A DNA stretch of 64,000 nt from Bradyrhizobium sp. MOS002 (GCF_003020115.1 NZ_PYFX01000024.1:1-64000); one strand, 5' to 3'; positions 1-8,417 are shown, counted from the first letter of the stretch. Notes: generated by a model from the letters alone, not told the origin. Program-made: numbers and translations.

Positions 1-57
1 GCATTCGGGCAGCAGCGTCGACTGCCCACGATCCGCCTCTTCAATGAAGCGCCTCAT
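1..57 (-). CDS. IS transposase, N-terminal fragment running off the window edge
   Basis: Only 19 codons are present, read leftwards out of the window from an ATG at 57. The peptide MRRFIEEADRGQSTLLPEC matches, from memory, the start of IS1182/IS5-like transposases common in Rhizobiales. The rest of the protein lies outside the window, so intactness cannot be judged. An 8-bp inverted repeat sits just upstream of the start at 60-87, which fits the non-coding end of an insertion sequence. The family call rests on a short peptide and is moderate. Confidence 0.6.
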   Translation of the reverse strand, partial: MRRFIEEADRGQSTLLPEC

Positions 58-59
58 TA

Positions 60-87
60 ATTCTCTCCCGAGAATCATCGAGAGAAT
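60..87. repeat. 8-bp inverted repeat upstream of the transposase fragment
   Basis: ATTCTCTC at 60-67 and GAGAGAAT at 80-87 are perfect reverse complements with a 12-base loop. The hairpin lies directly before the transposase start, where IS elements often carry a structure that limits read-through translation. It could also be part of the IS end. Confidence 0.5.
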
Positions 88-117
88 CATAGCAGCGCAA
101 TGGCATTTTCACACAGC

Positions 118-134
118 CAGGGTCACAAGCGGTC
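118..134 (+). repeat. 17-bp direct repeat, copy 1 (copy 2 at 2067-2083)
   Basis: CAGGGTCACAAGCGGTC occurs here and again, identically, at 2067-2083. Copy 1 lies next to the transposase fragment. Copy 2 lies in non-coding DNA after a small membrane gene. The pair may mark remnants of IS ends that bracket the damaged genes between them. Confidence 0.5.
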
Positions 135-217
135 CTGGACCGGCTGCGCGCCCCAGGTCAGCAATGGGCCATGAGCAGATGAAGAAGAGGCTGCCCTGTT
201 ATTAAATCTGACTGCTC

Positions 218-1326
218 CTATTCGCATTGAATCATCGGCTCACCCGCCGTACTGAGCGAGACTTCTGTATTTGGCTTTGTATAGACCCGACGAAGCCGAA
301 GGAAAGGCGCTTCCACGTAAGTGAAACTGATGACCGCGACGGGTATCATCAGGGTGAAACATGCGAATGACCACGCCAGCGCAACGTAGAAGTTCGAGAT
401 GTCCATCACGTTGCGTTGAATGAATTCCGCTATTTGAAACACGAAGAAGGTATGGAGCAGGTAGATGGAATAGCTATACTCACCGATCTTCGAAAATGCC
501 CATGAAATGCCAGCGCCTCCCATCCTGAAGCTGGTGTCATAGTAGGCGATAAGCGACGAATAGGCCACGGCTTCGGCGGTCGGGAGGATTATCCAGAGCG
601 GATTGCGCTCTGTTCCGTAATAGCCGCCGGCAAAGTCGAACGTCCAGAACCCAACAGTAAACGCTGCGAGTATTCCGACGATGAAAAGATGCCTTCCGGC
701 GAAAATGCGACGATAGCTGAATGCGGTGATGCCCAAAGCGAACTGATCTATGCGGCCAATGATGGTGTAGTACGCGAAATATTCGACTTCCCCGGTCATC
801 AGGAAGATGATGGAGCGCAGGGCAATCGCTGCCGCCACGAAGACGACTGGTGCCCACTTCTGGCGCCTGCTCAGGTAGATCAGCAGGGGCAACGCGATGT
901 AGAAATGCATTTCGACGGTGATGGACATGCGCCATTGAGCCAAGCCGGGACGACGAATCCCGTGGCCATATTTGCGACGTATCCACCCAGGCTCTCGCCC
1001 GCCGCATGCCTGCTGATCCCGACTAGGACGAGGACGAGGACGAGGAGGGGTGCGAGCCGGATCAAACGATTCCAGAAAAATGCAGCATAGCTTATCGATT
1101 TTCCGTCAAGCAATTTTGCGAAAAGATATCCGCTGAGCACCATGAAAAGGGCCACTCCGGTGTGACCTTCATCGAACAGAGCCAGCGGAAACACAGCAGG
1201 GGCGCCCTCGAACGTCCCGGGATAACCGCCAGTGGCATGCGTGAAGTGCCAAGCGAATACCATAAGCACCGCCAATGCCCGAACGTGGTCAAGCCCGATG
1301 AAGTGCAAGCCGGATGATGACCTCAA
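218..1326 (-). pseudogene. Acyltransferase family 3 membrane protein, frameshifted
   Basis: Two reading frames on the minus strand together make one acyltransferase-3 (OafA/YrhL-like) protein of about 369 codons, the usual family length. The first part (880-1326, TTG start) carries the family's amino-terminal signature FIGLDHVRALAVLMVF and the active-site-like region with His about 20 residues on. The second part (218-943) carries SITVEMHFYIALPLL and the remaining transmembrane helices. The frame changes between about 943 and 985, and the total length is not a multiple of three. Such enzymes acylate sugars of lipopolysaccharide or exopolysaccharide at the inner membrane. No homopolymer is obvious at the break. 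It may be a true pseudogene beside the IS remnant or a sequencing indel. Confidence 0.75.
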
Positions 1327-1685
1327 TTGTGATCCTCAGCTATCGAAAGTTTGGCGCCCGGAACCCAAACGATTCGGGTCTTAGAGATAGATGAGCAAAG
1401 CAACTAACGTTTAAGGCCGGGTTCTCACCAAAGCTGTTTCGGTTCTCGAAGTGGTCAACTGAAAGTCTAACGGTTCGTTACTCGGCTGCTAAAAATTTCC
1501 GCAATGGGGTCAAAAGCTGCCTTGGCAGCTCGAATTGCGCGCTTCAGCTTGCCTCCCAAAGGCAGACCTCGCGGCACGCTGAGCTAACGTCGGCTACGGG
1601 CCAATAAGCGACGAGATACCCGCTTCGTGTGATATGAAAGAGGCCGCCAACTGAGGCGGGTTTGCAGGCGCGTGGATAGGCCGTC
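1327..1685. other. Intergenic region, nothing recognised
   Basis: No convincing gene, repeat or hairpin was found. The reading frames here match no family I recognise. The region separates the broken acyltransferase from a small membrane-protein gene. Confidence 0.5.
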
Positions 1686-1970
1686 ATGTTTGCTTTGTTC
1701 GTAATTGTAGTTCTCGTCGCTGTGCTATGGGCACCCTCGTGGATTGTCTTGCGTCGCAATCGTGCTGCCTTTGGCGGAGGGTTGAGAGCAGTGTGGCGCA
1801 TTTGGATAGCGCAAGTGGTTGCGGCAATCGCGATGATTTATCTGGCAGATAGGGCAGGCTTGCTTAATCCAGCAGGCTACACCCTCGGAATCTGTTTCCT
1901 GCTCGGGATGACAGGCGCTTTTGTCCTTCGCCGCTCCAAGCAAACCAGGCCACTGCCAAAATCAAATTAG
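1686..1970 (+). CDS. Small membrane protein, hypothetical
   Basis: The 94-residue product has two hydrophobic segments, near residues 2-20 and 38-55, a third weaker one near 65-82, and a basic tail, so it is probably an inner-membrane protein. A GGATAGG stretch lies a few bases upstream of the ATG as a possible ribosome site. I do not recognise the family. It sits between two damaged genes and may itself be a remnant. Confidence 0.5.
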   Translation: MFALFVIVVLVAVLWAPSWIVLRRNRAAFGGGLRAVWRIWIAQVVAAIAMIYLADRAGLLNPAGYTLGICFLLGMTGAFVLRRSKQTRPLPKSN

Positions 1971-2276
1971 GCCACTGAGGGTTGAAACAGGCCAGTACCC
2001 GTCCCGCATGGGAACAGTTTAGCAACTGTAGAACCTTTCCTGAAAACATGCCGACCGAATGTCTGTCAGGGTCACAAGCGGTCATCAACACGGCGAGCCG
2101 GTCGAGGAAGAACCGACGCAGCACTGAGGCCGCCGGCGTTTTCCACAGCCACGACAGGCAGTAGCAGGTTGCCCCTTCCGCCCACTAGGAATCGACAATT
2201 TGCCATCACGTTCACAAGTCGCTTTGGTGCCAGCATGGGGACCAAATCACGCGAAGTTATCTAGGGCGGCCAGATC
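1971..2276. other. Intergenic region with second copy of the 17-bp repeat
   Basis: The only feature seen is the second copy of a 17-bp direct repeat at 2067-2083, identical to 118-134. No supported gene is present. Confidence 0.45.
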
Positions 2277-2659
2277 TTGGGGGCAAACGTTCACGCCAAG
2301 CACGCCCGCGAAGAAGCCAACAAAGCAATTCGCGATGCCGATCGTGCCGAAGCTCGAGCCTGGTCGATCCGAATGGAGGGTTATGGCGGCCCCTCCCAGC
2401 CGTCTCCGACGATCGAGCAATGCTTGAACGGTGGCATGGGCTGGCTCGAGGTGGAGTGCAACAGATGCAAGACGCGCTCTAGTCTGCGTTGAGTTCGATC
2501 CGCCGGCCGCGAGATACACCGATCTGGAAGCTCGAAGCTTCCCTCAAGTGTCGATCCTGTCGGAAAGGACGCTATGCGCCTCCCGTCCACATGATCAAGC
2601 TGACCGAAACGCAAAGCATCACGCCATACAAGTGGGTCCACCCAAACGAAGAGCGTTAG
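2277..2659 (+). pseudogene. Small zinc-ribbon protein, frameshifted
   Basis: The frame starting at ATG 2277 runs to TGA at 2490-2492 and ends in a CNRCKT zinc knuckle. Continuing in another frame from about 2483 gives IRRPRDTPIWKLEASLKC followed by a second knuckle, CRSC, and then a coherent tail ending at TAG 2657-2659. Joined, they form a protein of about 127 residues with a CxxC...CxxC zinc ribbon, resembling conserved Bradyrhizobium hypotheticals as far as I recall. The break lies close to 2480-2490. The coherence of both halves argues strongly that this was one gene. Confidence 0.7.
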
Positions 2660-2694
2660 AGTCCACAAGTCCAAGAGCTTCCAAATAGGCTGAT

Positions 2695-3372
2695 ATGTGC
2701 AATCTCTATTCGATCACGACTAATCAGGCGGCCATTGCCGAACTCTTTCGGGTCGTCCGCCGCTATGAAGGCAATCTGGCGCCGATGCCCGGCGTGTTTC
2801 CGGATTACCCCGCGCCAGTCATTCGCGACGCAGCTGGTGAGCGAGAGATGGTGCTGATGCGCTGGGGCATGCCGCCGCCGCCGCGCACCGGCGGCCCGCC
2901 CGTGACGAACATTCGCAACACCTCGTCGCCGCACTGGCGTGCGTGGCTCAAGCCGGATCACCGCTGCCTCGTCCCGGTCAACAGTTTTGCCGAATACGCG
3001 CCGGAGCCCAACCCGGAGACGAAGAAGAAAGACATCGTGTGGTTTGCGCTTGCGGACGCTCGTCCGCTGTTCGCGTTCGCCGGGATCTGGACGACTTTCA
3101 ACGGCGATCGTGGCACGAAGTCGAAGCCGATCCCCGGACCGCATCAGGTGTACGGTTTTCTTACCACGACGCCGAATGCGGTCGTGGAGCCGATCCATCC
3201 GAAAGCAATGCCGGTGATCCTGACCACGAATGAAGAGCGGGACGTGTGGCTCCGAGCGCCTTGGGATGAAGCCAAGGCGCTACAACGGCCGCTGCCTGAC
3301 GAATGCTTGAAGATCGTCGCACGCGGCATCGAGAAGGAAGACGCGTTCGCCGCTGCTACGGTTGCTCGTTAA
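2695..3372 (+). CDS. SRAP-domain protein (YedK/HMCES family), abasic-site protein cross-linker
   Basis: The 225-residue protein begins Met-Cys. After removal of Met1, Cys2 would form the thiazolidine cross-link to abasic sites in single-stranded DNA. Other family residues are visible: Asn75 in NIRNTSS, Glu100 in NSFAEY and His168 in EPIHPKAMP. The length matches bacterial YedK. The role is to shield abasic sites at replication forks from strand breakage. The start is fixed by the need for Cys at position 2. The gene stands alone. Confidence 0.93.
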   Translation: MCNLYSITTNQAAIAELFRVVRRYEGNLAPMPGVFPDYPAPVIRDAAGEREMVLMRWGMPPPPRTGGPPVTNIRNTSSPHWRAWLKPDHRCLVPVNSFAEYAPEPNPETKKKDIVWFALADARPLFAFAGIWTTFNGDRGTKSKPIPGPHQVYGFLTTTPNAVVEPIHPKAMPVILTTNEERDVWLRAPWDEAKALQRPLPDECLKIVARGIEKEDAFAAATVAR

Positions 3373-3618
3373 TACCCGTTGGACTGGGGAGTTCATCTTG
3401 AATCTGTACGCAGCTGTCCGCTCCAGAGCCGGATACACGCAAGTGTCAGCATTCCAACCGACGCGCCTAGCACGCCCATATCGCCGCTCATCGGTGAGTT
3501 GAAAACCGACCCGGCAATTCCGCCTATGATGGCGCTGGCGTCCAAAGAGCCAGATTCCCTTGCGAAGCTTATCTCTAAGCATTAGCTCACAAGCTCGCAT
3601 CAATGGGAGAGACTTGTC

Positions 3619-3822
3619 TTGAAATTCGAGTGCGACTTTGTTGTGCGCCACGACAACGGCGGTTTGGAAGTCGAAGAGATCAGGGCGTTCGAAGCTCCGG
3701 ACTTGCCGACTGCGATCGAGAGGGTCGAAACCATGCTCACGGATGAGCCCTCGGTTGTTCATAAGGCCAATACGGTGCAAATTCGTCAAGGCAACATTGT
3801 GAAGTGGTCGAGAGCCGTCTGA
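3619..3822 (+). CDS. Small hypothetical protein
   Basis: A 67-residue acidic product starts at TTG 3619, placed by a GGGAGAG ribosome site about seven bases upstream. It has no signal peptide or membrane segment and ends in VQIRQGNIVKWSRAV. I do not recognise the family. The strong ribosome site and balanced composition favour a real gene. Confidence 0.5.
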   Translation: MKFECDFVVRHDNGGLEVEEIRAFEAPDLPTAIERVETMLTDEPSVVHKANTVQIRQGNIVKWSRAV

Positions 3823-4242
3823 TTGAGCGAGCGAGGATCTTCCTCAGTTCGGATGGTCAAACGCGATTACGCTTCATCAAGTGCGTCAAGGCCCAGGCCG
3901 AATAACTTGTAGAGCGCGCGTGAATGTCGTCGGCTTTGCCGCGCCGAGCGTCGGCAGCGCTCGGTCGGCGCAGACGTCTCACGTCACGCGCGGATCATCC
4001 GACACATCCCGGCCGCCGGCTCAGCTCGCTTCTGTCCAAAAGTGAACATTTCCTCAAGTTGAGTAACCCGCTCAAACCACTGAACCTGCTCACGCAATTT
4101 AATCCGCCGACATATCATATGATGTGTCTTCGCCGCAGACGACGGGCGTAAGCTTTATCCATCACCGCAAGGCAATTGGCATCGACCGGTGACGAGAACG
4201 CCGAACCAGCGCTCCCGCCCCGGACGAACGAGGGAGACGAGC
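3823..4242. other. Intergenic region, nothing recognised
   Basis: No supported gene was found. The sequence is somewhat AT-richer around 4030-4130. It probably contains the promoter of the small gene starting at 4243, but no clear consensus is visible. Confidence 0.4.
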
Positions 4243-4443
4243 ATGCCGACGCGACGACGTTTCAAGCAGACCAGGACACTCGACGAACGGCTCGCCGAGG
4301 AGGCCGCGCGGCTTCGCGAGGAAGCGCGCGCGCTCGCGCCGGGGCGCCGCCGCGAGATGCTGCTGCGCAAGGCGCGGCAGGACGAGACCGCCATGCATAT
4401 TTCCGCCTGGCTGCATTCGCCCGGGCTGAGGCCGCCGACATGA
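4243..4443 (+). CDS. Small charged helical protein, paralogue of the gene at 7565-7783
   Basis: The ATG at 4243 follows GGGAGACGAGC and gives a 66-residue, highly charged, probably all-helical protein. Its core, roughly L-x-E-R-L-x-E-E-A...LREEA...KARQ...WL-x-SPGL-x-PP, recurs in the protein encoded at 7565-7783. I know no function for the family. An upstream in-frame start at 4189 is less likely because the ribosome site lies just before 4243. Its stop overlaps the next start. Confidence 0.75.
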   Translation: MPTRRRFKQTRTLDERLAEEAARLREEARALAPGRRREMLLRKARQDETAMHISAWLHSPGLRPPT

Positions 4444-4646
4444 GCCAGCAATATCGCGCATATCTCGTCGGCGACAACGGCGTGTTCCGCTCCGCCGAAG
4501 CGTTCGAGGCGGCGTCGGATGCGAACGCCCTCACCTTCGCGCAGCAGTTCACGCGGCACGGCAAGGTCGAGGTCTGGCAGCTCGGCCGCAAGATCGCCGT
4601 GCTCGAGCCCGAGCAATCCCCGCCGGAATTTCTCACGCGTCAATGA
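4440..4646 (+). CDS. Small hypothetical protein, translationally coupled
   Basis: The ATG at 4440 overlaps the previous stop as ATGA, so the two genes are probably translated together. The 68-residue product reads MSQQYRAYLVGDNGVF at its start and looks like a small soluble fold; DAxALxxAQQ-type helices such as this are common in short Bradyrhizobium proteins. Its end overlaps the convergent gene at 4640 by seven bases. Confidence 0.7.
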   Translation: MSQQYRAYLVGDNGVFRSAEAFEAASDANALTFAQQFTRHGKVEVWQLGRKIAVLEPEQSPPEFLTRQ

Positions 4647-4909
4647 TCGCGTGATGTCGAGGGCGTCCTGAAGGTCTCGATCGCGAACGAGAACTTGACC
4701 TGCATCACGGGACCCCCGGCATCGCGAACGTCGATCGCCATCGACTGCCTGCCGCCCGCGGGCGGAGCGGAGAGGATGGCATCGCGCGCCATGTCCGCGA
4801 CCGACTTGGCGGCCTCCGCCTGAACGGCGCGCGAGCTGGCCAGCTCCAGCCCTTCCTCGTCGAGCGCTACACCGGTGTCGTCGCGCAGGTCGAAATAATA
4901 TCGGGGCAT
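4640..4909 (-). CDS. DUF6894-like small protein
   Basis: The 89-residue protein opens MPRYYFDLRDDTG and continues with DEEGxEL and an AxAEAAKSVADMARD helix, the pattern of the DUF6894 family common in Rhizobiales. Its biochemical role is unknown. The start at 4909 is chosen because the family begins with this motif; the frame stays open further upstream but that stretch is unrelated. It converges on the gene at 4440 with a seven-base overlap. Confidence 0.85.
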   Translation of the reverse strand: MPRYYFDLRDDTGVALDEEGLELASSRAVQAEAAKSVADMARDAILSAPPAGGRQSMAIDVRDAGGPVMQVKFSFAIETFRTPSTSRDH

Positions 4910-5241
4910 TGCAGCATCCTTTGCCGTAATAGGTCCGAAACGGGCAAAGGTTTCCCAAGCCAGCGAAAAAATCTGTTGGGGTTCAACGGGTTCCGGGAAC
5001 CCCAGGCGTCGCTTGCCGCAGATCCCGCGCCCGCCCTTCGCCGGCGTGCGCCCGGTGCCAGCGTCGATCCCGTCGGCGCATGAGCGCCCGCCGCGCCGCG
5101 CTTCGTACGTCATGTCTCATTCCATCGAAGGAGGATTTCGCCCGCTGTGTGCGCGGCGTCACGGATACGCGCGCCAGGTCGGCCTATCACTCATCCCACG
5201 ACGACGGCTTGGAACAAAACAAACAACCAGACAGGTGGACC

Positions 5242-5805
5242 ATGACGAAGACCTTGATGATCACGAAGATGGCGGCAGCGATCGTGTTGGCCAGTGTTGC
5301 GGCCGGTGTTGCGAGCAGCTCGGCGCAGGCCGGCTGGGGCGAGAACGGACAGTACGGCAATGCGCCGCAGGCGCGGCCCCAATTCGGTCCCCATTTCAAC
5401 GGCTATGGCGGCAACGGCGGCCAGCGCCCGGTGGTGGTGGTCCCCGGCCCCCGGCCGATGCCCCAGGTCAATGTCTATCCGCGGCCCGCGCCGCCGGTCT
5501 ATATCCCGCCGCAGGTCGTGGTTCGGCCGGTCCAGTATCCGGTTGTCGTGAACAGGCCGGTGTACATTCCCACCCCGCAGGTGGTGGAGAAGACGGTCGT
5601 CGTGCAGCGGCCCGCCACCGTGGTTGCGGCACCGGCCGTGGCGGCTGCGCCCGCTCCGGTGGTCAACAACAACTGCAACTGCCTCGTGAAGGAATATCCG
5701 CAGGCCGGCGTGGTGGTGTTCAGGGATATCTGCACCAAGGAAAGTGCGACCTACACCAATTTGCCGCAGCAGACCACGCAGGCCGTGCTGCCGCCGACCC
5801 AGTAA
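5242..5805 (+). CDS. Secreted Pro/Val-rich protein
   Basis: The ATG at 5242 gives 187 residues with a clear signal peptide (MTKTLMITKMAAAIVLASVA, then a cut near SAQA). The mature part is a long Pro/Val/Gln-rich stretch with alternating P-V-x-V motifs, followed by a cysteine-bearing carboxyl-terminal patch (CNCLVKEY...DICTKE) that may form disulfides. It is probably periplasmic or surface-exposed. A longer in-frame start at 5080 would bury the signal peptide, so it was not used. The function is unknown. Confidence 0.75.
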   Translation: MTKTLMITKMAAAIVLASVAAGVASSSAQAGWGENGQYGNAPQARPQFGPHFNGYGGNGGQRPVVVVPGPRPMPQVNVYPRPAPPVYIPPQVVVRPVQYPVVVNRPVYIPTPQVVEKTVVVQRPATVVAAPAVAAAPAPVVNNNCNCLVKEYPQAGVVVFRDICTKESATYTNLPQQTTQAVLPPTQ

Positions 5806-5932
5806 TCGTGCGGAAGCCCAGCACTGGATACGATGACAAATCGAACGCGGCAGCATCGCTTGCCGCGTTCGTGCCTTTTCACGACGCGAAAGCGCAGGGG
5901 CGAGACGAGATGCGAAACGACATTCGTCCCCC

Positions 5933-6181
5933 TCACTCCTCCGCAAGCTTCCCGACGATATAGGCATCCACCGTCTCGGCGAACGAGCGCTGCACGCCGA
6001 CCGCGGTGCCATGCTGGTCGAGCGCATCGCGCTGGAGCACGCGCAGGCCGCGGCCGCGCATGCAGGCCGGCGCCGTGTTCAGATATTGATCGATGGCGCC
6101 TGTCGCGAGCGGGATGGCCTTCGGGTCGCCCCTTGCGATCAGAAGCCGCAAGAGGCTCTGGCATTCGGCCAAACCTGGCAT
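5933..6181 (-). CDS. Small hypothetical protein
   Basis: The 82-residue product has two cysteines and no membrane segment. Its ATG lies 12 bases after the stop of a 33-codon reading frame that has a strong ribosome site, so the two are probably co-translated. I do not recognise the family. Confidence 0.5.
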   Translation of the reverse strand: MPGLAECQSLLRLLIARGDPKAIPLATGAIDQYLNTAPACMRGRGLRVLQRDALDQHGTAVGVQRSFAETVDAYIVGKLAEE

Positions 6182-6193
6182 GGGATCAGCGCC

Positions 6194-6295
6194 TCACGCC
6201 TGACGCGATTTCGCCGGCCGCTTGACCGGCTGGGTGTGACAGCCGAACAGCGCCAGCAGAAACGCGACTTCTTCCTTCGAACCGACCTGGATCAT
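6194..6295 (-). CDS. 33-residue small open reading frame with strong ribosome site
   Basis: ATG at 6295 is preceded by AAAAGGAG with good spacing, and the frame encodes a 33-residue peptide (starting MIQVGSKEEVAFLLALFGC) with a hydrophobic middle. It lies 12 bases upstream of the next gene on the same strand. It may be a real small protein or a leader peptide controlling that gene. Confidence 0.5.
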   Translation of the reverse strand: MIQVGSKEEVAFLLALFGCHTQPVKRPAKSRQA

Positions 6296-6394
6296 GATGA
6301 TCTCCTTTTCGCTTGATTGGTCGGACGCAGCCGGCGGGGCGTTCGAGACTATCTGGTTTCAGCACTGTTTCAGGCGTGTTTCGTCGCGACGCGC

Positions 6395-6442
6395 CAAGCC
6401 CAAATCCAAGTCCGAATCCAAGCCCAAGTCCAAATCCAAGCC
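6395..6442. repeat. Imperfect hexanucleotide tandem repeat
   Basis: Eight consecutive six-base units of the form CRARYC (CAAGCC, CAAATC, CAAGTC, CGAATC, CAAGCC, CAAGTC, CAAATC, CAAGCC) run without interruption. The array lies between small genes, just past the stop of the zinc-ribbon gene at 6462, and is not in a supported reading frame. Slippage could change copy number between strains. Confidence 0.8.
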
Positions 6443-6461
6443 CGCCTGAACACCCTGGTTT

Positions 6462-6623
6462 TTAGGTCTGATCTCGCGTGGGCTTCTCCCAGGACAGCTT
6501 GCGGCACCCGGGGCAGCGGAAGATGGACATCGCCCCCTCCGGTGAACTCACCGCGTCGACGAAGGTCATGGGTTTGTTGCAAACAGCACACATCGGCCGC
6601 GGCCTGATCTCTTGATTCACCAT
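6462..6623 (-). CDS. 53-residue zinc-ribbon miniprotein
   Basis: The frame from ATG 6623 to TAA 6462-6464 encodes 53 residues with two zinc knuckles, CAVC near residue 12 and CPGC near residue 37, about 21 residues apart. This is a complete zinc ribbon with almost nothing else. Similar small proteins are encoded at 8752-8943 and 29830-30030. A structural or regulatory role is likely, but none is known to me. Confidence 0.75.
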   Translation of the reverse strand: MVNQEIRPRPMCAVCNKPMTFVDAVSSPEGAMSIFRCPGCRKLSWEKPTRDQT

Positions 6624-6727
6624 TCGGCGCAACGCGCGCATGGCGGAATAGGTTGCTATTGCCCCGCTCTTCGCTGTTCTTTAACGCCTGCGACCTAGTT
6701 TTCTCCGGCATTTGAAAGGGGGTTGCG

Positions 6728-7498
6728 ATGGCTGTGAAGTGTGCGGGATGTGCCGACGGGAGCGAGCTCCCGTTCCAGTTCAAGATGGCCTTTCAGCCGA
6801 TCGTCAACGTCGTCGAACACCGCATCTGGGGCTATGAGGCCCTGGTGCGCGGTCCGCACGGCGAAAGCGCGCACAGCGTCCTCAGCCAGCTCACCGACGA
6901 TCAGCTCTACCGCTTCGACCAGGCCGCACGCGTGATGGCGATCGAAACCGCGGGCGCGCTGTTCGACGACCCGGAGGCGCGGCTGTCGATCAACTTCATG
7001 CCGAATGCGGTGTACGAGCCGCGCGCATGCATCCAGAAATCGCTCGAGGCCGCGCGGCGCGCGCGCTTTCCGACATCGAATTTGATGTTCGAGTTCACCG
7101 AGAACGAGCGGATCACCGATCCCGCGCATATCGAAAACATCGTGCGCGCCTACAAGGCGTTCGGGTTCTGGACCGCGCTGGACGATTTCGGCGCGGGCTA
7201 TGCCGGCCTCAGCCTGCTTGCGCGGTTGCAGCCGAACCTGATCAAGATCGACATGGAGCTGGTGAGAGACATCCAGCTCAGCCACCCCAAGCAGGTGATC
7301 GTCTCCGCGGTGGCCGCGATCGCGCGCGAGCTCGATATCACCGTGCTGGCCGAAGGCGTCGAGAGCGAGGCCGAGCTCACGTCCTTGCGGGCCGCAGGCA
7401 TCGCGCTGTTCCAGGGCTACTATTTCGCAAAGCCGGGCTTCATGTCGCTGCCGCAGGTCCGCGGATTTCAGCCGATGGATGTCTCCATCGCCGGCTGA
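6728..7498 (+). CDS. Stand-alone EAL-domain cyclic-di-GMP phosphodiesterase
   Basis: The 256-residue protein is a single EAL domain that would hydrolyse cyclic di-GMP to pGpG. All main catalytic and metal positions are present: Glu37 (EAL), Asn89, Glu122, the Asp152-Asp153 pair in DDFGAGY, Lys173, Glu209 (AEGVES) and Gln229. No GGDEF, sensor or membrane segment is attached. The amino terminus has a Cys-x-x-Cys pair (residues 5-8) that could bind metal or sense redox state, though this is speculative. The gene stands alone. Confidence 0.92.
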   Translation: MAVKCAGCADGSELPFQFKMAFQPIVNVVEHRIWGYEALVRGPHGESAHSVLSQLTDDQLYRFDQAARVMAIETAGALFDDPEARLSINFMPNAVYEPRACIQKSLEAARRARFPTSNLMFEFTENERITDPAHIENIVRAYKAFGFWTALDDFGAGYAGLSLLARLQPNLIKIDMELVRDIQLSHPKQVIVSAVAAIARELDITVLAEGVESEAELTSLRAAGIALFQGYYFAKPGFMSLPQVRGFQPMDVSIAG

Positions 7499-7564
7499 CA
7501 ATGAGGGTGGCGGAAGCCGCCCTGCGCTGGGTGCTCCGGAACAGACCCTCGTTTTTCGGCGCGC

Positions 7565-7783
7565 TCAATGCGGTCCCGGCGTATCGTCCTTCTTCGTCGG
7601 CGGAAGGCCGGGCGAACTGAGCCAATCATCCATATGTGCGGCGGCTTCAACCTGCCGGGCCTTTTTCAAGGCGGCGTCGCGAAGCGGCCCATAGGGCAGC
7701 AGCTTCGCCTCATCGCGCAGATTTTGCGCTTCTTCGAGAAGGCGCTGTTTCAACGGTTTGTCTTGCTTGATAACACGCCTCAT
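7565..7783 (-). CDS. Small charged helical protein, paralogue of the gene at 4243-4443
   Basis: The 72-residue protein shares the pattern of the 4243 gene: L-x-x-R-L-x-E-E-A, then LRDEA, KKARQVEAAAH, and WLSSPGLPPT near the end. The carboxyl tail is extended. It is probably all-helical and soluble, of unknown function. The surrounding sequence upstream of its start is rich in GGAGG-like stretches. Confidence 0.75.
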   Translation of the reverse strand: MRRVIKQDKPLKQRLLEEAQNLRDEAKLLPYGPLRDAALKKARQVEAAAHMDDWLSSPGLPPTKKDDTPGPH

Positions 7784-8078
7784 GGCGCGCTCCTTTCCAT
7801 GGGAGGAAGGCGGGAGCGCAAGGAGGCGTTCTCATCACCGGTCGTAGCCAGGGTCAATTCGGTGTTGCGCGGATGATGCGCCCGATCAGCACGTTGGGGT
7901 GAGTCTTTTATTTCCTTCGAAGTTAGGAACCTATCCGGTCGTCTGTGTCGCTGGCCCCGGCAAGTCTTCTTTCACCCTTCCGCCGAATTCATGAACCAGC
8001 ACCTGCCAAGGCCTTCACTGCCCATTCATGACCCCGCCTCTAAAGCACGGCCAGCAAAAACGGCACGTAGGCAGGATC

Positions 8079-8417
8079 ATGTCCTTTGACCCGATGGCCG
8101 CTGCGGTCGACTGGCTCGATGCCTACCGCGACGGCGATCTCGAAACCATTCTGGCAATGTATGCTGACGACGCGGTGGTCCATTGCGGCTGCGGCGGCAT
8201 GAAGACGATCGCGGGCCGGGACGGCCTGAGGGCCTATTGGGTCGATCGTCTGAAGACCTATCCCGCGTCCGGCCTGGACAATCTGCTCCCGACCAGTGAC
8301 GGCGCGGTCATCTCATATGGCGTGGGCGCGCGGGGCGTCGTGAGCGCGACGCTCGCCTTCGATGCCTCCGGGAGAATCGCGGAATTGACGTGCGGCCCTT
8401 CCGGGCCTTCAAACTAG
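8079..8417 (+). CDS. SnoaL/NTF2-like protein
   Basis: The ATG at 8079 gives a 112-residue protein with the NTF2-like pattern: an amino-terminal helix (AAAVDWLDAYRDGD), then LETILAMYADDAVVHCG, a GRDGLRAYW helix and terminal strands. The family forms small cone-shaped dimers that act as isomerases, dehydratases or binding proteins. No specific substrate can be assigned. A longer start at 8028 exists but adds a basic segment unlike the family. Confidence 0.8.
   Translation: MSFDPMAAAVDWLDAYRDGDLETILAMYADDAVVHCGCGGMKTIAGRDGLRAYWVDRLKTYPASGLDNLLPTSDGAVISYGVGARGVVSATLAFDASGRIAELTCGPSGPSN

Noticed and set aside
3280..3789. 169-codon minus-strand frame
   Set aside because: It is antisense to the end of the SRAP gene and the small 3619 gene and has no family pattern.
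5211..5215. GGAAC, possible EcfG -35 element; also at 7926-7930
   Set aside because: Neither has a CGTT-type -10 at 16-18 bases, so a general-stress promoter is not supported.
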